Part shown: positions 53,814 to 63,400 of the stretch, piece by piece
Layout: every line of letters begins with the position of its first letter
Position numbering within the stretch: the stretch's first letter is position 1
NCBI GenBank assembly: GCA_937921595.1
Contig: CAKZTD010000060.1
Coordinates: 25,719-89,718, forward strand
DNA from: an uncultured Saprospiraceae bacterium
Lineage (GTDB): Bacteria > Bacteroidota > Bacteroidia > Chitinophagales > Saprospiraceae
Reading direction: 5' to 3'
Length of the DNA stretch: 64,000 nt
Notes under the pieces: generated by a model
What the model was told of the DNA's origin: nothing
What the model saw: the letters and a program-made list of their open reading frames with translations, nothing else
Database searches by the model: none
Program-made: the position numbers and the translations under genes

Positions 53814-56039
53814 AATCAAAAGAACAAGCCTATTAAGCGGCGATTGTACATATTACTCTTTTGCTTTTGTCAAACAGCGATGCTCTGTGGACAAGAGCAA
53901 TCCTTATCGGTCAATCATTGTCCGGAGTCTATTCTCGTGGATGGATTATTGACAGAACCAGCCTGGTCTACTGCAATGCTTGCAGACGAGTTCCAAATGA
54001 ATTTCCCTTTTGATTCTTTAAAAGCTGTTTCGAAGACTGAGGTCAGAATGATGTATGATGAAAAATATCTTTACATCAGCGCGATTTGTCATCACCGTTC
54101 AAACAAAGACTACGTGGTGCAATCTTTAAAAAGAGATTTTAAATTTAAAGAAAATGATGCTTTTGGAATTTTCATCAATGCTTATAATGATGAAACAAAT
54201 GGCTTATATTTTGGCGTCAATCCTTTCGGAGTTCAAAGTGATGGGATTGTCGATAATGGAGGAATCAAAGGTGTAAAACCAAATTGGGATGGATTATGGA
54301 TATCAGAAGTAAATCACAGTCCTAACTTTTGGACCGTTGAAATTGCCATTCCTTTTAAGACACTCCGTTTCAAAGATCAACAAAAAGAATGGAGGATTAA
54401 TTTTGCAAGAAACGACAGAACCCAGAACGAGATATCTACTTGGTCTCCAGTACCTCGAGCTTATAAAATAAGTACGCTTTCGAGAACTGGAACTCTAAAA
54501 TGGGGAAGTGCCCCAATGGTTCCGATCGGTAATGTTTCTGTCATTCCTTATTTTTCTGTTAGCACCAATAGAGATTTCAACAACCCTTCTCTTTCTCATA
54601 AAATTAAAAACACTTATGGTATTGATGTCAAACTTGCTGTAAACTCGTCACTCAATCTCGACCTTACTTTGAATCCTGATTTTTCGCAAGTCGAAGTAGA
54701 TCAGCAAGTGATCGACCTTCAGCGTTTTGAAATATTCTTCCCGGAAAAGCGATTGCTCTTTTTAGAGAATAGTGATCTTTTTTCAAATATAGGAAACAGT
54801 AGGATTCGTCCTTTCTTTTCAAGAAGAATCGGAAACACTGACAATAGCCCTGTACCGATTTTATTTGGTGCCCGACTCAGCGGAAATCTGGATAACAATT
54901 GGAGAGTAGGAGTAATGAGTATCCAAACGCGAAGTGATAACGAATTAGATGTTCGTTCTAAAAATTATTCCGTCGCTAGCATTCAAAGAAAGATGTTTAA
55001 CAGTTCAAATCTTACTGGCTTTTTTATTAATCGACAATCTTTCCAAGAATTTTATTCTTATCAAAAAGATTTCAATCGTATAGCTGGTATTGAATATGAC
55101 TTACGTTCTAAAGACTCTAAATGGAACGGAAAGGCATTTTATCATCATGCTTTTACTCCTTTTAAAAAAACACATACAAATGCCTATAGTGTCAAACTTC
55201 GATATAGAACAACGAAGGCTACACTCTTTCTGGGATCAGATCATGCTGGTAAAAATTTCATAACTGAAACTGGTTTTGTTCCTCGTTTATACCATACCAA
55301 TGAATCAACAGACAGTACCATCCGGGTTGGTTATACTCATCTAAGAGCAAATGGTCATTACCGATTTTTTGCAAAAAAGAATAGTCGAATTGATTTTTGG
55401 GGTCCGACTTTTCACTCAGACTATTTTATAGGTTCCGAAGAGAAGTATCAAGAACACCGCAATGAAATCACGCTTTTGCTTCGGTTAAAAAATACGAGTT
55501 CTTTTGAAGTTGTCTTTGTGGATGGAGCGCCAAACTTGATTTTCCCTTTTACACTTGATGGTTTAAAAAACTCTTTCCCTAGTGGTAATTATCCAAACCA
55601 ACAATTCTCCCTTGTTTACAATACTGGAAATAGAAATCGTTTTTACGGTTCTCTTGAAGCAGGATATGGAGGTGTTTTTCTTGGCGATCAATTGAGTTTT
55701 AAAACAGAATGGAATTATCGCTGTAAGCATTATGCTGTCTTCGGGCTAAACATGTCTCATGAAGAATTGATTCATTTTCCAGAATCCTATGGCAATGCCT
55801 CCTTCACATTGGTAGGTTCTAAGTTTGAAATCTCTTTTAATCGAAATCTCTTTTTTACGACTTTTGTACAGTATAATACTCAGAGTAATAATTTTAATAT
55901 CAACTCTAAATTCAATTGGCGATTCCAGCCAATGTCTGATTTATTCCTTGTCTATACTGAAAACTATACCAGTCAAGATCTTTCTGTAAAAAACAGAGCA
56001 CTGGTTTTGAAGATGAGTTATTGGATTGGGGGAAAATAA
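53802..56039 (+). CDS. DUF5916 (CBM9-like) outer-membrane beta-barrel protein
   Basis: 745 residues from the TTG at 53802; in-frame stop codons lie just upstream and no ATG is available. A basic N-terminus and signal peptide (RRLYILLFCFCQTAMLC) come first. A carbohydrate-binding family 9-like domain (about 35-225, with VDGLLTEPAW and MMYDEKYLYISA) precedes a DUF5916 beta-rich domain that looks like an outer-membrane barrel, since aromatic-ending alternating strands continue to the C-terminus (SYWIGGK). It is expected in the outer membrane; function is unknown. The start lies in a large hairpin (53750-53813). Confidence 0.85.
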   Translation: MNNFNQKNKPIKRRLYILLFCFCQTAMLCGQEQSLSVNHCPESILVDGLLTEPAWSTAMLADEFQMNFPFDSLKAVSKTEVRMMYDEKYLYISAICHHRSNKDYVVQSLKRDFKFKENDAFGIFINAYNDETNGLYFGVNPFGVQSDGIVDNGGIKGVKPNWDGLWISEVNHSPNFWTVEIAIPFKTLRFKDQQKEWRINFARNDRTQNEISTWSPVPRAYKISTLSRTGTLKWGSAPMVPIGNVSVIPYFSVSTNRDFNNPSLSHKIKNTYGIDVKLAVNSSLNLDLTLNPDFSQVEVDQQVIDLQRFEIFFPEKRLLFLENSDLFSNIGNSRIRPFFSRRIGNTDNSPVPILFGARLSGNLDNNWRVGVMSIQTRSDNELDVRSKNYSVASIQRKMFNSSNLTGFFINRQSFQEFYSYQKDFNRIAGIEYDLRSKDSKWNGKAFYHHAFTPFKKTHTNAYSVKLRYRTTKATLFLGSDHAGKNFITETGFVPRLYHTNESTDSTIRVGYTHLRANGHYRFFAKKNSRIDFWGPTFHSDYFIGSEEKYQEHRNEITLLLRLKNTSSFEVVFVDGAPNLIFPFTLDGLKNSFPSGNYPNQQFSLVYNTGNRNRFYGSLEAGYGGVFLGDQLSFKTEWNYRCKHYAVFGLNMSHEELIHFPESYGNASFTLVGSKFEISFNRNLFFTTFVQYNTQSNNFNINSKFNWRFQPMSDLFLVYTENYTSQDLSVKNRALVLKMSYWIGGK

Positions 56040-56098
56040 GTTAGCAGAAGAACAAAGGCTTAAGTTAGAAAAACGATTGCTAACTTATTCTTTTATTA
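56035..56098. terminator. Terminator hairpin including the DUF5916 stop
   Basis: 12-bp stem AATAAGTTAGCA (56035-56046) with TGCTAACTTATT (56078-56089), the TAA stop (56037-56039) lying inside the stem. The T-rich tract CTTTTATT follows. It separates convergent genes. Confidence 0.7.
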
Positions 56099-56112
56099 AG
56101 TTGCTAACTTGT

Positions 56113-56562
56113 TTATTCTACTGCTGTTGCTCCGGTAAGTGCATACATCAATTCATTGCGATCCGTAGAATTCAAACTTAAGGTACCTCGGATAGTGATT
56201 GCTTCTGCAGTATAAGGAATTTCCTCAGAGGCGGTAACTTTCATAACTGTTTCAGGGCCTGCTCCTCCACAAAAGAAACACATATTATATGGGAAAGCAG
56301 AAAAGACAAACTCCAACTGTCCACCATAATCTTCTACTGGAATAATATAACCTCGAACGATTACTTCTGTTCCTTCCAAAGCTTGGACATCAGCACTAAA
56401 AACAGGAACATCAACTTTGAATCCCATCATTTCATCATACTCTTTTTTAAAGGTAATCTTGCCAAGAGTGGTCCATATGTTTGATGTCGTTTGGGCATTA
56501 TCTTGCGCAAAAAGAGAAGTAGTCAAAATTGATATTGCAACAAATAGAAAAAACTTTTTCAT
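56113..56562 (-). CDS. Small secreted CxxCGG protein, paralogue A
   Basis: 149 residues: signal peptide (KKFFLFVAISILTTSLFAQ) and a single beta-rich domain with G-T-E-V-I-V-R-G-Y-I-I-P and the motif C-F-F-C-G-G-A-G-P-E. The latter recalls DUF3299-like proteins, where CxxC can bind a metal. It shares its motif and layout with the protein at 56613-57059 and follows it by 50 nt. Both lie downstream of an ABC permease and ATPase, so a role in periplasmic metal or ligand delivery to that transporter is likely but not proven. Confidence 0.7.
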   Translation of the reverse strand: MKKFFLFVAISILTTSLFAQDNAQTTSNIWTTLGKITFKKEYDEMMGFKVDVPVFSADVQALEGTEVIVRGYIIPVEDYGGQLEFVFSAFPYNMCFFCGGAGPETVMKVTASEEIPYTAEAITIRGTLSLNSTDRNELMYALTGATAVE

Positions 56563-56612
56563 AATTATAATTGATAAAACGCTAAAGGTTCAGCGTTATT
56601 TGTTTTTAAATT

Positions 56613-57059
56613 TTATTTTACCAGCACTGCATTTTCCAAAGTAAACATTATATCGTTAGGATCTCTAGAAGTAAACTTAAAGATACCTTTTATAGTAATT
56701 GAATTTTCAGAAAATTTAATTTTTTTATCATCTTTTGAAAAGGCTTCCATAATCGTTTCAGGGCCTGCTCCTCCACAAAAATAACAACTAGAAAAAGGAT
56801 AAGCAGAAAACATAAAATGACTTTGCGCTTTTTTACCGCTGAGTGGAATCACATAACCTTTCACCGTCACCTCTGTCCCGTCCAAAGCTTCAATCAAAGG
56901 AATGATCTGGCTACCTTCTCCGCTACCATTTCCTTTGTGACGTTCGAACTTCATCAGGGCTAAAGTAGTCCAGATGTTTTTAGTAGCCTGAGCCATCAAC
57001 CCTGTCGACGTAAAAAGAACTGCCAGAAATAAACTAAGGAATTGTTTTTTTGATTTCAT
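56613..57059 (-). CDS. Small secreted CxxCGG protein, paralogue B
   Basis: 148 residues, signal peptide (KKQFLSLFLAVLFTSTGLMAQ). Same domain as paralogue A with G-T-E-V-T-V-K-G-Y-V-I-P and C-Y-F-C-G-G-A-G-P-E. It lies 75 nt downstream of the permease stop. The duplication within one cluster suggests two ligands, dimer partners, or dosage. The exact family name (DUF3299-like) is an inference from the motif. Confidence 0.7.
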   Translation of the reverse strand: MKSKKQFLSLFLAVLFTSTGLMAQATKNIWTTLALMKFERHKGNGSGEGSQIIPLIEALDGTEVTVKGYVIPLSGKKAQSHFMFSAYPFSSCYFCGGAGPETIMEAFSKDDKKIKFSENSITIKGIFKFTSRDPNDIMFTLENAVLVK

Positions 57060-57134
57060 AATTATCTTAATCCAAAACCCCTATCTTCTTGCCAGAGGCA
57101 AGTCAAAGTTAAAAAGATTAAAGTCCTTATTCCT

Positions 57135-58397
57135 TTAAGAGTCTGTTAAAGTATCCGAAATGTCGGTTTGTGAGGCTTGAATTGCCGGAATCAGGGCTGC
57201 TACAAGTCCTATTCCTAGTGCTCCAAGGAGTAAATAGAATTCTTCGATCAGAAAAACCGATCCTGAGAAGCTATATCGATAACTAGATTCCATATAATTG
57301 GAAAGAATACTCATCCCGATATGACTCAAGGCAATACCGATTAAAAAGCCTATGACGGCCAATATTATACCTTCCAATATGATGAGAAAAAAGATTTTCG
57401 CTTGAGTTGCTCCCATCACTCGCATCAAAGCCAACTCATATTTCCGATCTCGTAAAGAATCAAAAAGGGAAATAAAAACACTCAGTCCTGAAACAAATAC
57501 AATGATAAAAGCGACCATTTTTAGCAACTGTTCTCCAGCCCCCATCATGCCATACAATCTATTGATTTCATAAGCTGGCATCGCAGCCATCATGTCCGTA
57601 TTTTCATTAATATTTCTTCCTAATTGAAGCGTCTGTATATTTCGTTTACTAAATTGCAAAAGGACACTTGTGATTTCTTCGTCAGGATGATCCAATAAAG
57701 TTCCTGTTTTTGCAGGTGTAACGATGGTCGAATCCTTTACATCTTCTTGTACTGGCCCTCCCATATCGTGGCTTCCATGCACTTTCCAAATACTGGCTGT
57801 ATTGGTCAAAATCAATTGATCAATAACACTTCCGGATGGTTGTAAAATTCCGGTAACTTTAAAAGGTTCTGAATCAGAATGCTCATTTATTCCATCAGAA
57901 ACAAAACCGTGAGAGCTATGAAATTCGTCTCCGATTTTTAAGTTTAAAATTTCTGCGATTGCAGCACCGATCGTCACTTCGAAATCTTGTTCCCACAATT
58001 TTCCAGACCCTATTTCTGCTTCGTATAATTCCAGGATTTTTTTATTTGTTCCGATGATTCGGTAAGTTTCATAACTGTCCCCAACGGAAATCGGAACGGC
58101 CATTTTAATTAATGGATGTCCTTCTCTTAAAAAAGCTTTGGCTTCTCCAATCGTAATATTCCCCGTGGGTGCATCGACGTGATACATGGAGTTCAAGATC
58201 AATTGAAGAGGGCTTCCTTTGGCTCCAATGACTAGGTCTATACCTGCAAGATTTTTTTGAAATTTTTCTTCGAGTTGTTTATTTAATAAGAGAAGCAAGG
58301 AAATTAATCCTACGCCTAACGCAAACAATACCAAACTCAGTAGCATTGCCAATGGCTTGCTGGTTAGATTTTTCCAACTGAGTTTTATGATATTCAT
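57135..58397 (-). CDS. ABC transporter permease, FtsX/MacB type
   Basis: 420 residues. One membrane segment near residues 17-38, a large extracytoplasmic domain (about 40-280), and three segments in the FtsX part (about 290-315, 335-365 and 390-410). Histidines are clustered in the periplasmic loop (HSSHGFVSDGINEHSDS and VHGSHDMGG), which suggests metal contact, as in ZrgC-like permeases. The ATPase gene is upstream with a 105-nt gap that holds a repeat and a hairpin. It probably moves a metal or a metal complex in, or a lipid or lipoprotein. Confidence 0.8.
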   Translation of the reverse strand: MNIIKLSWKNLTSKPLAMLLSLVLFALGVGLISLLLLLNKQLEEKFQKNLAGIDLVIGAKGSPLQLILNSMYHVDAPTGNITIGEAKAFLREGHPLIKMAVPISVGDSYETYRIIGTNKKILELYEAEIGSGKLWEQDFEVTIGAAIAEILNLKIGDEFHSSHGFVSDGINEHSDSEPFKVTGILQPSGSVIDQLILTNTASIWKVHGSHDMGGPVQEDVKDSTIVTPAKTGTLLDHPDEEITSVLLQFSKRNIQTLQLGRNINENTDMMAAMPAYEINRLYGMMGAGEQLLKMVAFIIVFVSGLSVFISLFDSLRDRKYELALMRVMGATQAKIFFLIILEGIILAVIGFLIGIALSHIGMSILSNYMESSYRYSFSGSVFLIEEFYLLLGALGIGLVAALIPAIQASQTDISDTLTDS

Positions 58398-58435
58398 TTT
58401 TTTTGTTTTTTATTTTAGCGTTCTCTTCTATGGTG

Positions 58436-58463
58436 TTTTTTTGAACCACATAAGACACATTAG
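58436..58463 (+). repeat. Dispersed GAACCACA repeat, copy 1
   Basis: TTTTTTTGAACCACA (58436-58450) is identical to 63837-63851; both then continue with ATTAG/ATAAG-type steps (TAAGACACATTAG here). It lies in the gap between the permease and the ATPase genes. Confidence 0.6.
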
Positions 58464-58467
58464 CTTA

Positions 58468-58494
58468 TTCAAATTTTATTTCATAAAATTTGAA
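58468..58494. repeat. 12-bp perfect hairpin between permease and ATPase genes
   Basis: TTCAAATTTTAT (58468-58479) pairs with ATAAAATTTGAA (58483-58494), loop TTC, 8 nt after the ATPase stop on the minus strand. No T run follows, so it may modulate processing or translation of the downstream permease rather than terminate. Confidence 0.6.
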
Positions 58495-58502
58495 GGCCTT
58501 AT

Positions 58503-59135
58503 TTATTCGTCTAAGGTTATTCTATTTTTAAATTTTTCTTTGAGTCTGCCGTCGTGTGTTACGATCAATAGCGTTGCGTTTTCTTGTTGCGCTTGTTGCT
58601 CTAAAAGCTTGATTACTTCATCGCAGTTTTTATCGTCTAAGGCTGATGTTGGTTCATCGGCTAAGATGATTGCTGGCTTATTTACCAAAGCTCTGGCGAT
58701 CGCTACTCGTTGTTGCTCGCCGATACTTAGGGAATCTGGTTTGGATTTGAGCTTGTGCCCTACATTCAATCTTTCTAATAAATCCTCGATTCTTTCTTTT
58801 GATATTTTTTGGCCAGCAAGATTTTGAGCAAGCATTAAGTTTTCTTCTACGGTCAATGCTTTTACGAAATGTGCTTTTTGAAAAATGATCCCAATTTTCT
58901 TCCCTCGGTATTGATCGAGTTGAGATTTACTTAAATTTTTCAGACTGGTCCCACCGACGACGACATCTCCTTCCTCTGCCGTTCGTAAACCACCAAGCAA
59001 GTGTAGCAGCGTTGTCTTTCCACTACCCGACTGTCCTAACAGCAACCAGCGTTCTCCTTCCTTACATGAGATGTCTGGAAAGTTAAGCATGGTTTTCCCA
59101 TCGTATGAATATTTTAAGTCCTTGGTCTGAAGCAT
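58503..59135 (-). CDS. ABC transporter ATP-binding protein
   Basis: 210 residues, MacB/LolD-type. Walker A GQSGSGKT (34-41), signature L-S-I-G-E-Q-Q-R (about 136), Walker B LADEPTSALD (about 157). It powers the FtsX-type permease encoded downstream. The four-gene set (ATPase, permease, two secreted CxxCGG proteins) resembles the metal-uptake layout of zrg genes in Vibrio as I recall it; metal specificity cannot be seen here. Confidence 0.92.
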   Translation of the reverse strand: MLQTKDLKYSYDGKTMLNFPDISCKEGERWLLLGQSGSGKTTLLHLLGGLRTAEEGDVVVGGTSLKNLSKSQLDQYRGKKIGIIFQKAHFVKALTVEENLMLAQNLAGQKISKERIEDLLERLNVGHKLKSKPDSLSIGEQQRVAIARALVNKPAIILADEPTSALDDKNCDEVIKLLEQQAQQENATLLIVTHDGRLKEKFKNRITLDE

Positions 59136-59178
59136 TTTATTCTAATAAAATATGGTTATGTAGTTATAGCTATACTTT

Positions 59179-60081
59179 CTACAACAAAGCTGCGCCAAAT
59201 ACACCTGCGCTGTCTCCTAATTTAGGTTTTAAAAACGGTGTCTCTAAGGTATGATTAAAAATGTTTTTTTCAACTTCCCAAGCACCATCTGTATATAATA
59301 AGTCAATATTTCCAACACCACCGCCAATCACTACTGCATCAGGATCAACCACATTGATGATATTGGCGAATGCCTTTCCAAAATTACCCAACAGTCGATG
59401 AATCGTTTTTGTTGCCACTTCATCTTCTCCGGCTTTATGACGCTCAACGATTTCGGCTAACTTCCGAGGTACGCCCATTATATTTTCATAGTATTTTTCC
59501 AGGTTCGGTCCAGAAAGAATTCGCTCTACGCAACCCGTTTTTCCACAATAACATTCTCCTCCTGAATCATCTAGAAAATTATGCCCCCATTCTCCGCCAA
59601 TACCATGCTTACCTCCGATTATTCTTCCATCGACTACCAAACCTCCACCGACGCCTGTTCCCATGATGACCCCAAAGACTACTCTTGCATCGGGTACTTT
59701 TTCTTTTACCACACCTAATGTCGCCTCAGCAATTGCAAAACAATTCGCATCATTAGCTAGATTTACAGGAATTCCTAAGGCTTGCTCAATATCTCTTTTT
59801 AAAGGCATTCCATTCAGAACCGTAGTATTGCAATTCTTCATCAATCCACTAGAAGGCTCCGTTGTCCCTGGTGTTCCGATACCAATCTTATCTGGCTTGA
59901 TTCCAGTTTCAGTAGTCATGACTTCTACCATTCTCACAATCTGATGAATGATATGCTCATAACCATTTTGAGCTTCTGTTGGTATTCTCAGACGCTTTAA
60001 TACATTGAGTTCCTCTCGATCTTCAAGGATCACTCCTTCTATTTTTGTTCCTCCAAGGTCAATTCCCCAAACTGGTCCCAT
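59179..60081 (-). CDS. ROK family glucokinase
   Basis: 300 residues. ATP-dependent sugar kinase with the phosphate loop D-L-G-G-T-K (5-10) and the ROK zinc motif C-x-C-G-x-x-G-C-x-E (E-C-Y-C-G-K-T-G-C-V-E, near 180), the glucose-binding GEWGH and catalytic D in L-A-N-D-A-N. It phosphorylates glucose or a related hexose in the cytoplasm. The polyphosphate glucokinase at 34341-35120 covers a similar step with another donor. The ABC transporter cluster follows but need not be related. Confidence 0.9.
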   Translation of the reverse strand: MGPVWGIDLGGTKIEGVILEDREELNVLKRLRIPTEAQNGYEHIIHQIVRMVEVMTTETGIKPDKIGIGTPGTTEPSSGLMKNCNTTVLNGMPLKRDIEQALGIPVNLANDANCFAIAEATLGVVKEKVPDARVVFGVIMGTGVGGGLVVDGRIIGGKHGIGGEWGHNFLDDSGGECYCGKTGCVERILSGPNLEKYYENIMGVPRKLAEIVERHKAGEDEVATKTIHRLLGNFGKAFANIINVVDPDAVVIGGGVGNIDLLYTDGAWEVEKNIFNHTLETPFLKPKLGDSAGVFGAALL

Positions 60082-60159
60082 ATTTCTTTTGATATTTATT
60101 GTAAAAAAATTATACGCTTTTTTTTGAACGGATATTCATCCAAAAGGGTTATAATTGTG

Positions 60160-60297
60160 AAAGAAATCCAAATTAATGAATTTTTGTCCAAATATAATAA
60201 TTAGCATTATTATTCAGAGGTTAAAACCATAATCTGTGACTTGCTAATGCTATGCATAAAAAAGCTCTGACAGATTAAGTTTGTCAGAGCTTTTTTT
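60160..60297 (+). ncRNA. Candidate small RNA ending at an orphan terminator
   Basis: If transcription starts just after TATAATTG (60150-60157), the product would be about 135 nt and end at the strong hairpin 60258-60297. It could also be a short mRNA for the 18-codon ORF (MNFCPNIIISIIIQRLKP). A minus-strand reading is possible, as the terminator stem is symmetrical and A runs precede it. Speculative. Confidence 0.3.
60258..60297. terminator. Orphan terminator in a divergent region
   Basis: 15-bp stem (60258-60272 with 60282-60296), loop GATTAAGTT, preceded by six A and followed by seven T. Neither flanking gene is transcribed toward it from its stop codon. Confidence 0.88.
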
Positions 60298-60379
60298 ATT
60301 TGTCGTTGTTTAAATCTATTATTAAGTACCACAGTATGCTCAAATAGTTTCAAAACAATTTATTTTAAAACAACTTCAC

Positions 60380-60387
60380 TATATTTG
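60380..60387 (+). promoter_or_regulatory. Promoter box of ileS
   Basis: TATATTTG (60380-60387), a perfect TAnnTTTG, 60 nt before the ATG at 60448. TTGCGA and TCGCAA just after it can form a small hairpin. Confidence 0.5.
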
Positions 60388-60447
60388 CGACGTTTTTCGC
60401 AAAACATATTGCCGTCAATGCAGTATAAAAGAATAAAATAGTACCTC

Positions 60448-63400
60448 ATGTATAAAGAGTATAAGAATTTAAACTTACCTGAAATAGACAAAGAGATCTT
60501 AGCTTTCTGGGAAGCTAATGAAGTTTTTGAAAAAAGTATCAATCAACGTGATACGGAAAATAGTTTTGTTTTTTATGAAGGTCCTCCTTCTGCTAATGGA
60601 AAACCAGGAATTCACCACGTGATTGCCAGAACAGTCAAAGATTTGTTTTGCCGGTTTCATACCATGAAAGGTGAACGAGTAGAAAGAAAAGGTGGATGGG
60701 ATACTCATGGTTTACCAATCGAGTTGAGTGTTGAAAAAGAATTAGGTATCACCAAAGAAGATATCGGTACCAAAATCTCTGTCGACGATTACAACAAAGC
60801 TTGCAAAGAGACCGTCATGCGCTACAAAGACATGTGGGATGACATCACTCGAAAAATGGGATACTGGGTTGATCTTGAAAATCCATATATCACTTTCGAA
60901 AATAATTATATCGAGTCTGTTTGGAATATCCTACACCGACTTTACAATAAAGATCTCCTTTATAAAGGCTACACGATCCAACCATTTTCCCCAGCGGCAG
61001 GTACTGGGTTGAGTACTCACGAGCTCAATATGCCGGGTGCTTATAAGGATGTGACGGATACAACCGTTGTTGCTCAATTTAAAGCAGTAACTGACAGTCT
61101 TCCGGATTTTCTAAAAGATCAGGGAGATGTTCATTTCCTTGCTTGGACGACAACGCCATGGACACTGCCTTCGAATACGGCATTGACGGTTGGGCCGAAG
61201 ATTGATTATGTTTTGGTCAAAACTTTTAATCAGTATACTTTCGAGCCAAGTAATGTAATCTTGGCGAAAGCATTAGTTGGAAAACAGTTTTCTGGAAAAT
61301 TTGTAGCCGCTGAGGAGCTTAGCGACTTAGACAACTATAGTAAAGAAGATAAAAAGATTCCTTATTTCATCATCAAAGAATTCAAGGGAACTGATCTAGT
61401 AGAAATCCGATATGAGCAATTACTCCCTTTTGTGTTACCGGCAGAAAATCCGGAAAATGCATTTAGAGTAATCCAAGGAAATTTTGTAACGACAGAAGAT
61501 GGAACAGGAATCGTTCATACAGCACCGACTTTTGGTTCTGATGATGCTATGGTTGCTAAGCAAGCTAATCCACCGATTCCTCCAATGTTGGTGATGGACG
61601 AAAATGACAATCTTGTTCCACTCGTTGACCTTCAAGGAAAATTCAGAAAAGAACTTGGAGAGTTTGGTGGTGCTTATGTGAAAAACGAGTATTACAAAGA
61701 TGGCGAAGCTCCAGAAAGATCAATGGATGTTCAGCTTTCGATCAAATTAAAAACAGAGAATAAAGCATTCAAAGTAGAAAAATACAAACACAATTATCCA
61801 CATTGTTGGAGAACCGATAAGCCAGTACTTTATTATCCTTTAGACAGTTGGTTTGTAAGAGCTGCTTCGATGAAAGAACGAATGTCTGAGCTTAATAAAA
61901 CCATCAATTGGAAACCAGCTTCAACTGGTGAAGGTCGTTTTGGAAAATGGTTAGAAAATCTTCAGGATTGGAACTTGTCTCGTTCTCGTTATTGGGGAAT
62001 TCCATTGCCTATCTGGAGAACAGAAGATGGCAATCAAGAAATCTGTATCGGTTCTATCGAAGAATTGTCTAAAGAAATCAGTAAAGCAAATGAAAAGCTA
62101 GGTCTTAGTCAAGAAGTCCCTAAAGATCTTCACCGCCCATATATAGACGAAGTTGTTTTGGTTGCAGAGAATGGCGAAAAGATGACCCGTGAATTAGACT
62201 TGATCGATGTTTGGTTTGACTCAGGATCTATGCCTTATGCACAATGGCACTACCCTTTTGAAAATCAAGAGAAATTTAAAAATAATTTCCCAGCTGATTT
62301 TATCGCTGAAGGTGTAGATCAGACTCGTGGATGGTTTTACACCCTACATGCAATTGCGGTTATGGCTTTCGATAGTGTAGCATTTAAAAACGTAGTCTCG
62401 AATGGTTTGGTCCAAGATAAAAATGGACAAAAGATGTCTAAGAGTAAAGGAAATGCGGTAGAGCCTTTTGAAACAATCGGTAAATTCGGTGCGGACGCAA
62501 CACGATGGTATATGATATCCAATGCTCAGGCTTGGGACAACCTTAAGTTTGATACAGAAGGAATCGCTGAAGTGCAGCGTAAGTTTTTCGGAACGCTTTA
62601 TAATACGTATGCTTTCTTTACGCTTTACGCAAACATCGACAAGTTTGCTTATGAACAAGAAGAAGTACCGATGAATGATCGTCCAGAGATAGATCGTTGG
62701 ATCATCTCTTTATTGAATACTTTGATTCAAGATGTGGAAAAAGACTTTGCTGATTATGAAGCGACCAATGCAACACGACGTATCCAAAACTTTGTCAACG
62801 ATCAGTTAAGTAACTGGTATGTAAGATTATGTCGTCGCCGTTTCTGGAAAGGAGATTATGAGACTGACAAGATCGCAGCATATCAAACGCTTTATACTTG
62901 TATGGCAACGATCACGAAATTGATGGCTCCCGTGGCGCCTTTCTTTGCGGATTGGATGTATAAAAACCTGAACGAAGTAACGAATAAAGAAACACAGCTT
63001 TCTGTTCACTTAGTAGATTTTCCTGAGGCGAATACCTCAGCGATTGACAAGGCTTTGGAAGAACGAATGGATTACGCTCAACGTATTTCTTCATTGGTGC
63101 TTTCTCTTCGAAGAAGAGAGAATCATAGAGTTCGTCAGCCTTTACAAAAAATCCTTTTGCCAATATTGGACGAAGGATTTCGAGCACAAGTTGAAGGTGT
63201 AAAAGATTTAATTCTTTCTGAGGTTAATGTCAAAGAGATCGAATACATCACGGATGCTTCTGGCATTATCAAAAAACGAATCAAGCCGAATTTCAAAACA
63301 CTTGGAAAACGTCTTGGTAAAAATATGAAAGCAGCTTCTCAAGCGATCAATGGATTTAATCAGGATGATATCGCTGCGATTGAAAAAGCTGGCGGTTATC

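Larger units (their letters stand above)
60082..60447. other. Divergent intergenic region with an orphan terminator
   Basis: 366 bases between two divergent genes. It holds the terminator at 60258-60297, a possible promoter TTTG/TATAATTG (60123-60157), an 18-codon ORF (60176-60232) of a hydrophobic peptide, and TAnnTTTG (60380-60387) for the ileS gene. No protein gene fits the terminator, so an RNA transcribed from within the region is suspected. Confidence 0.5.
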
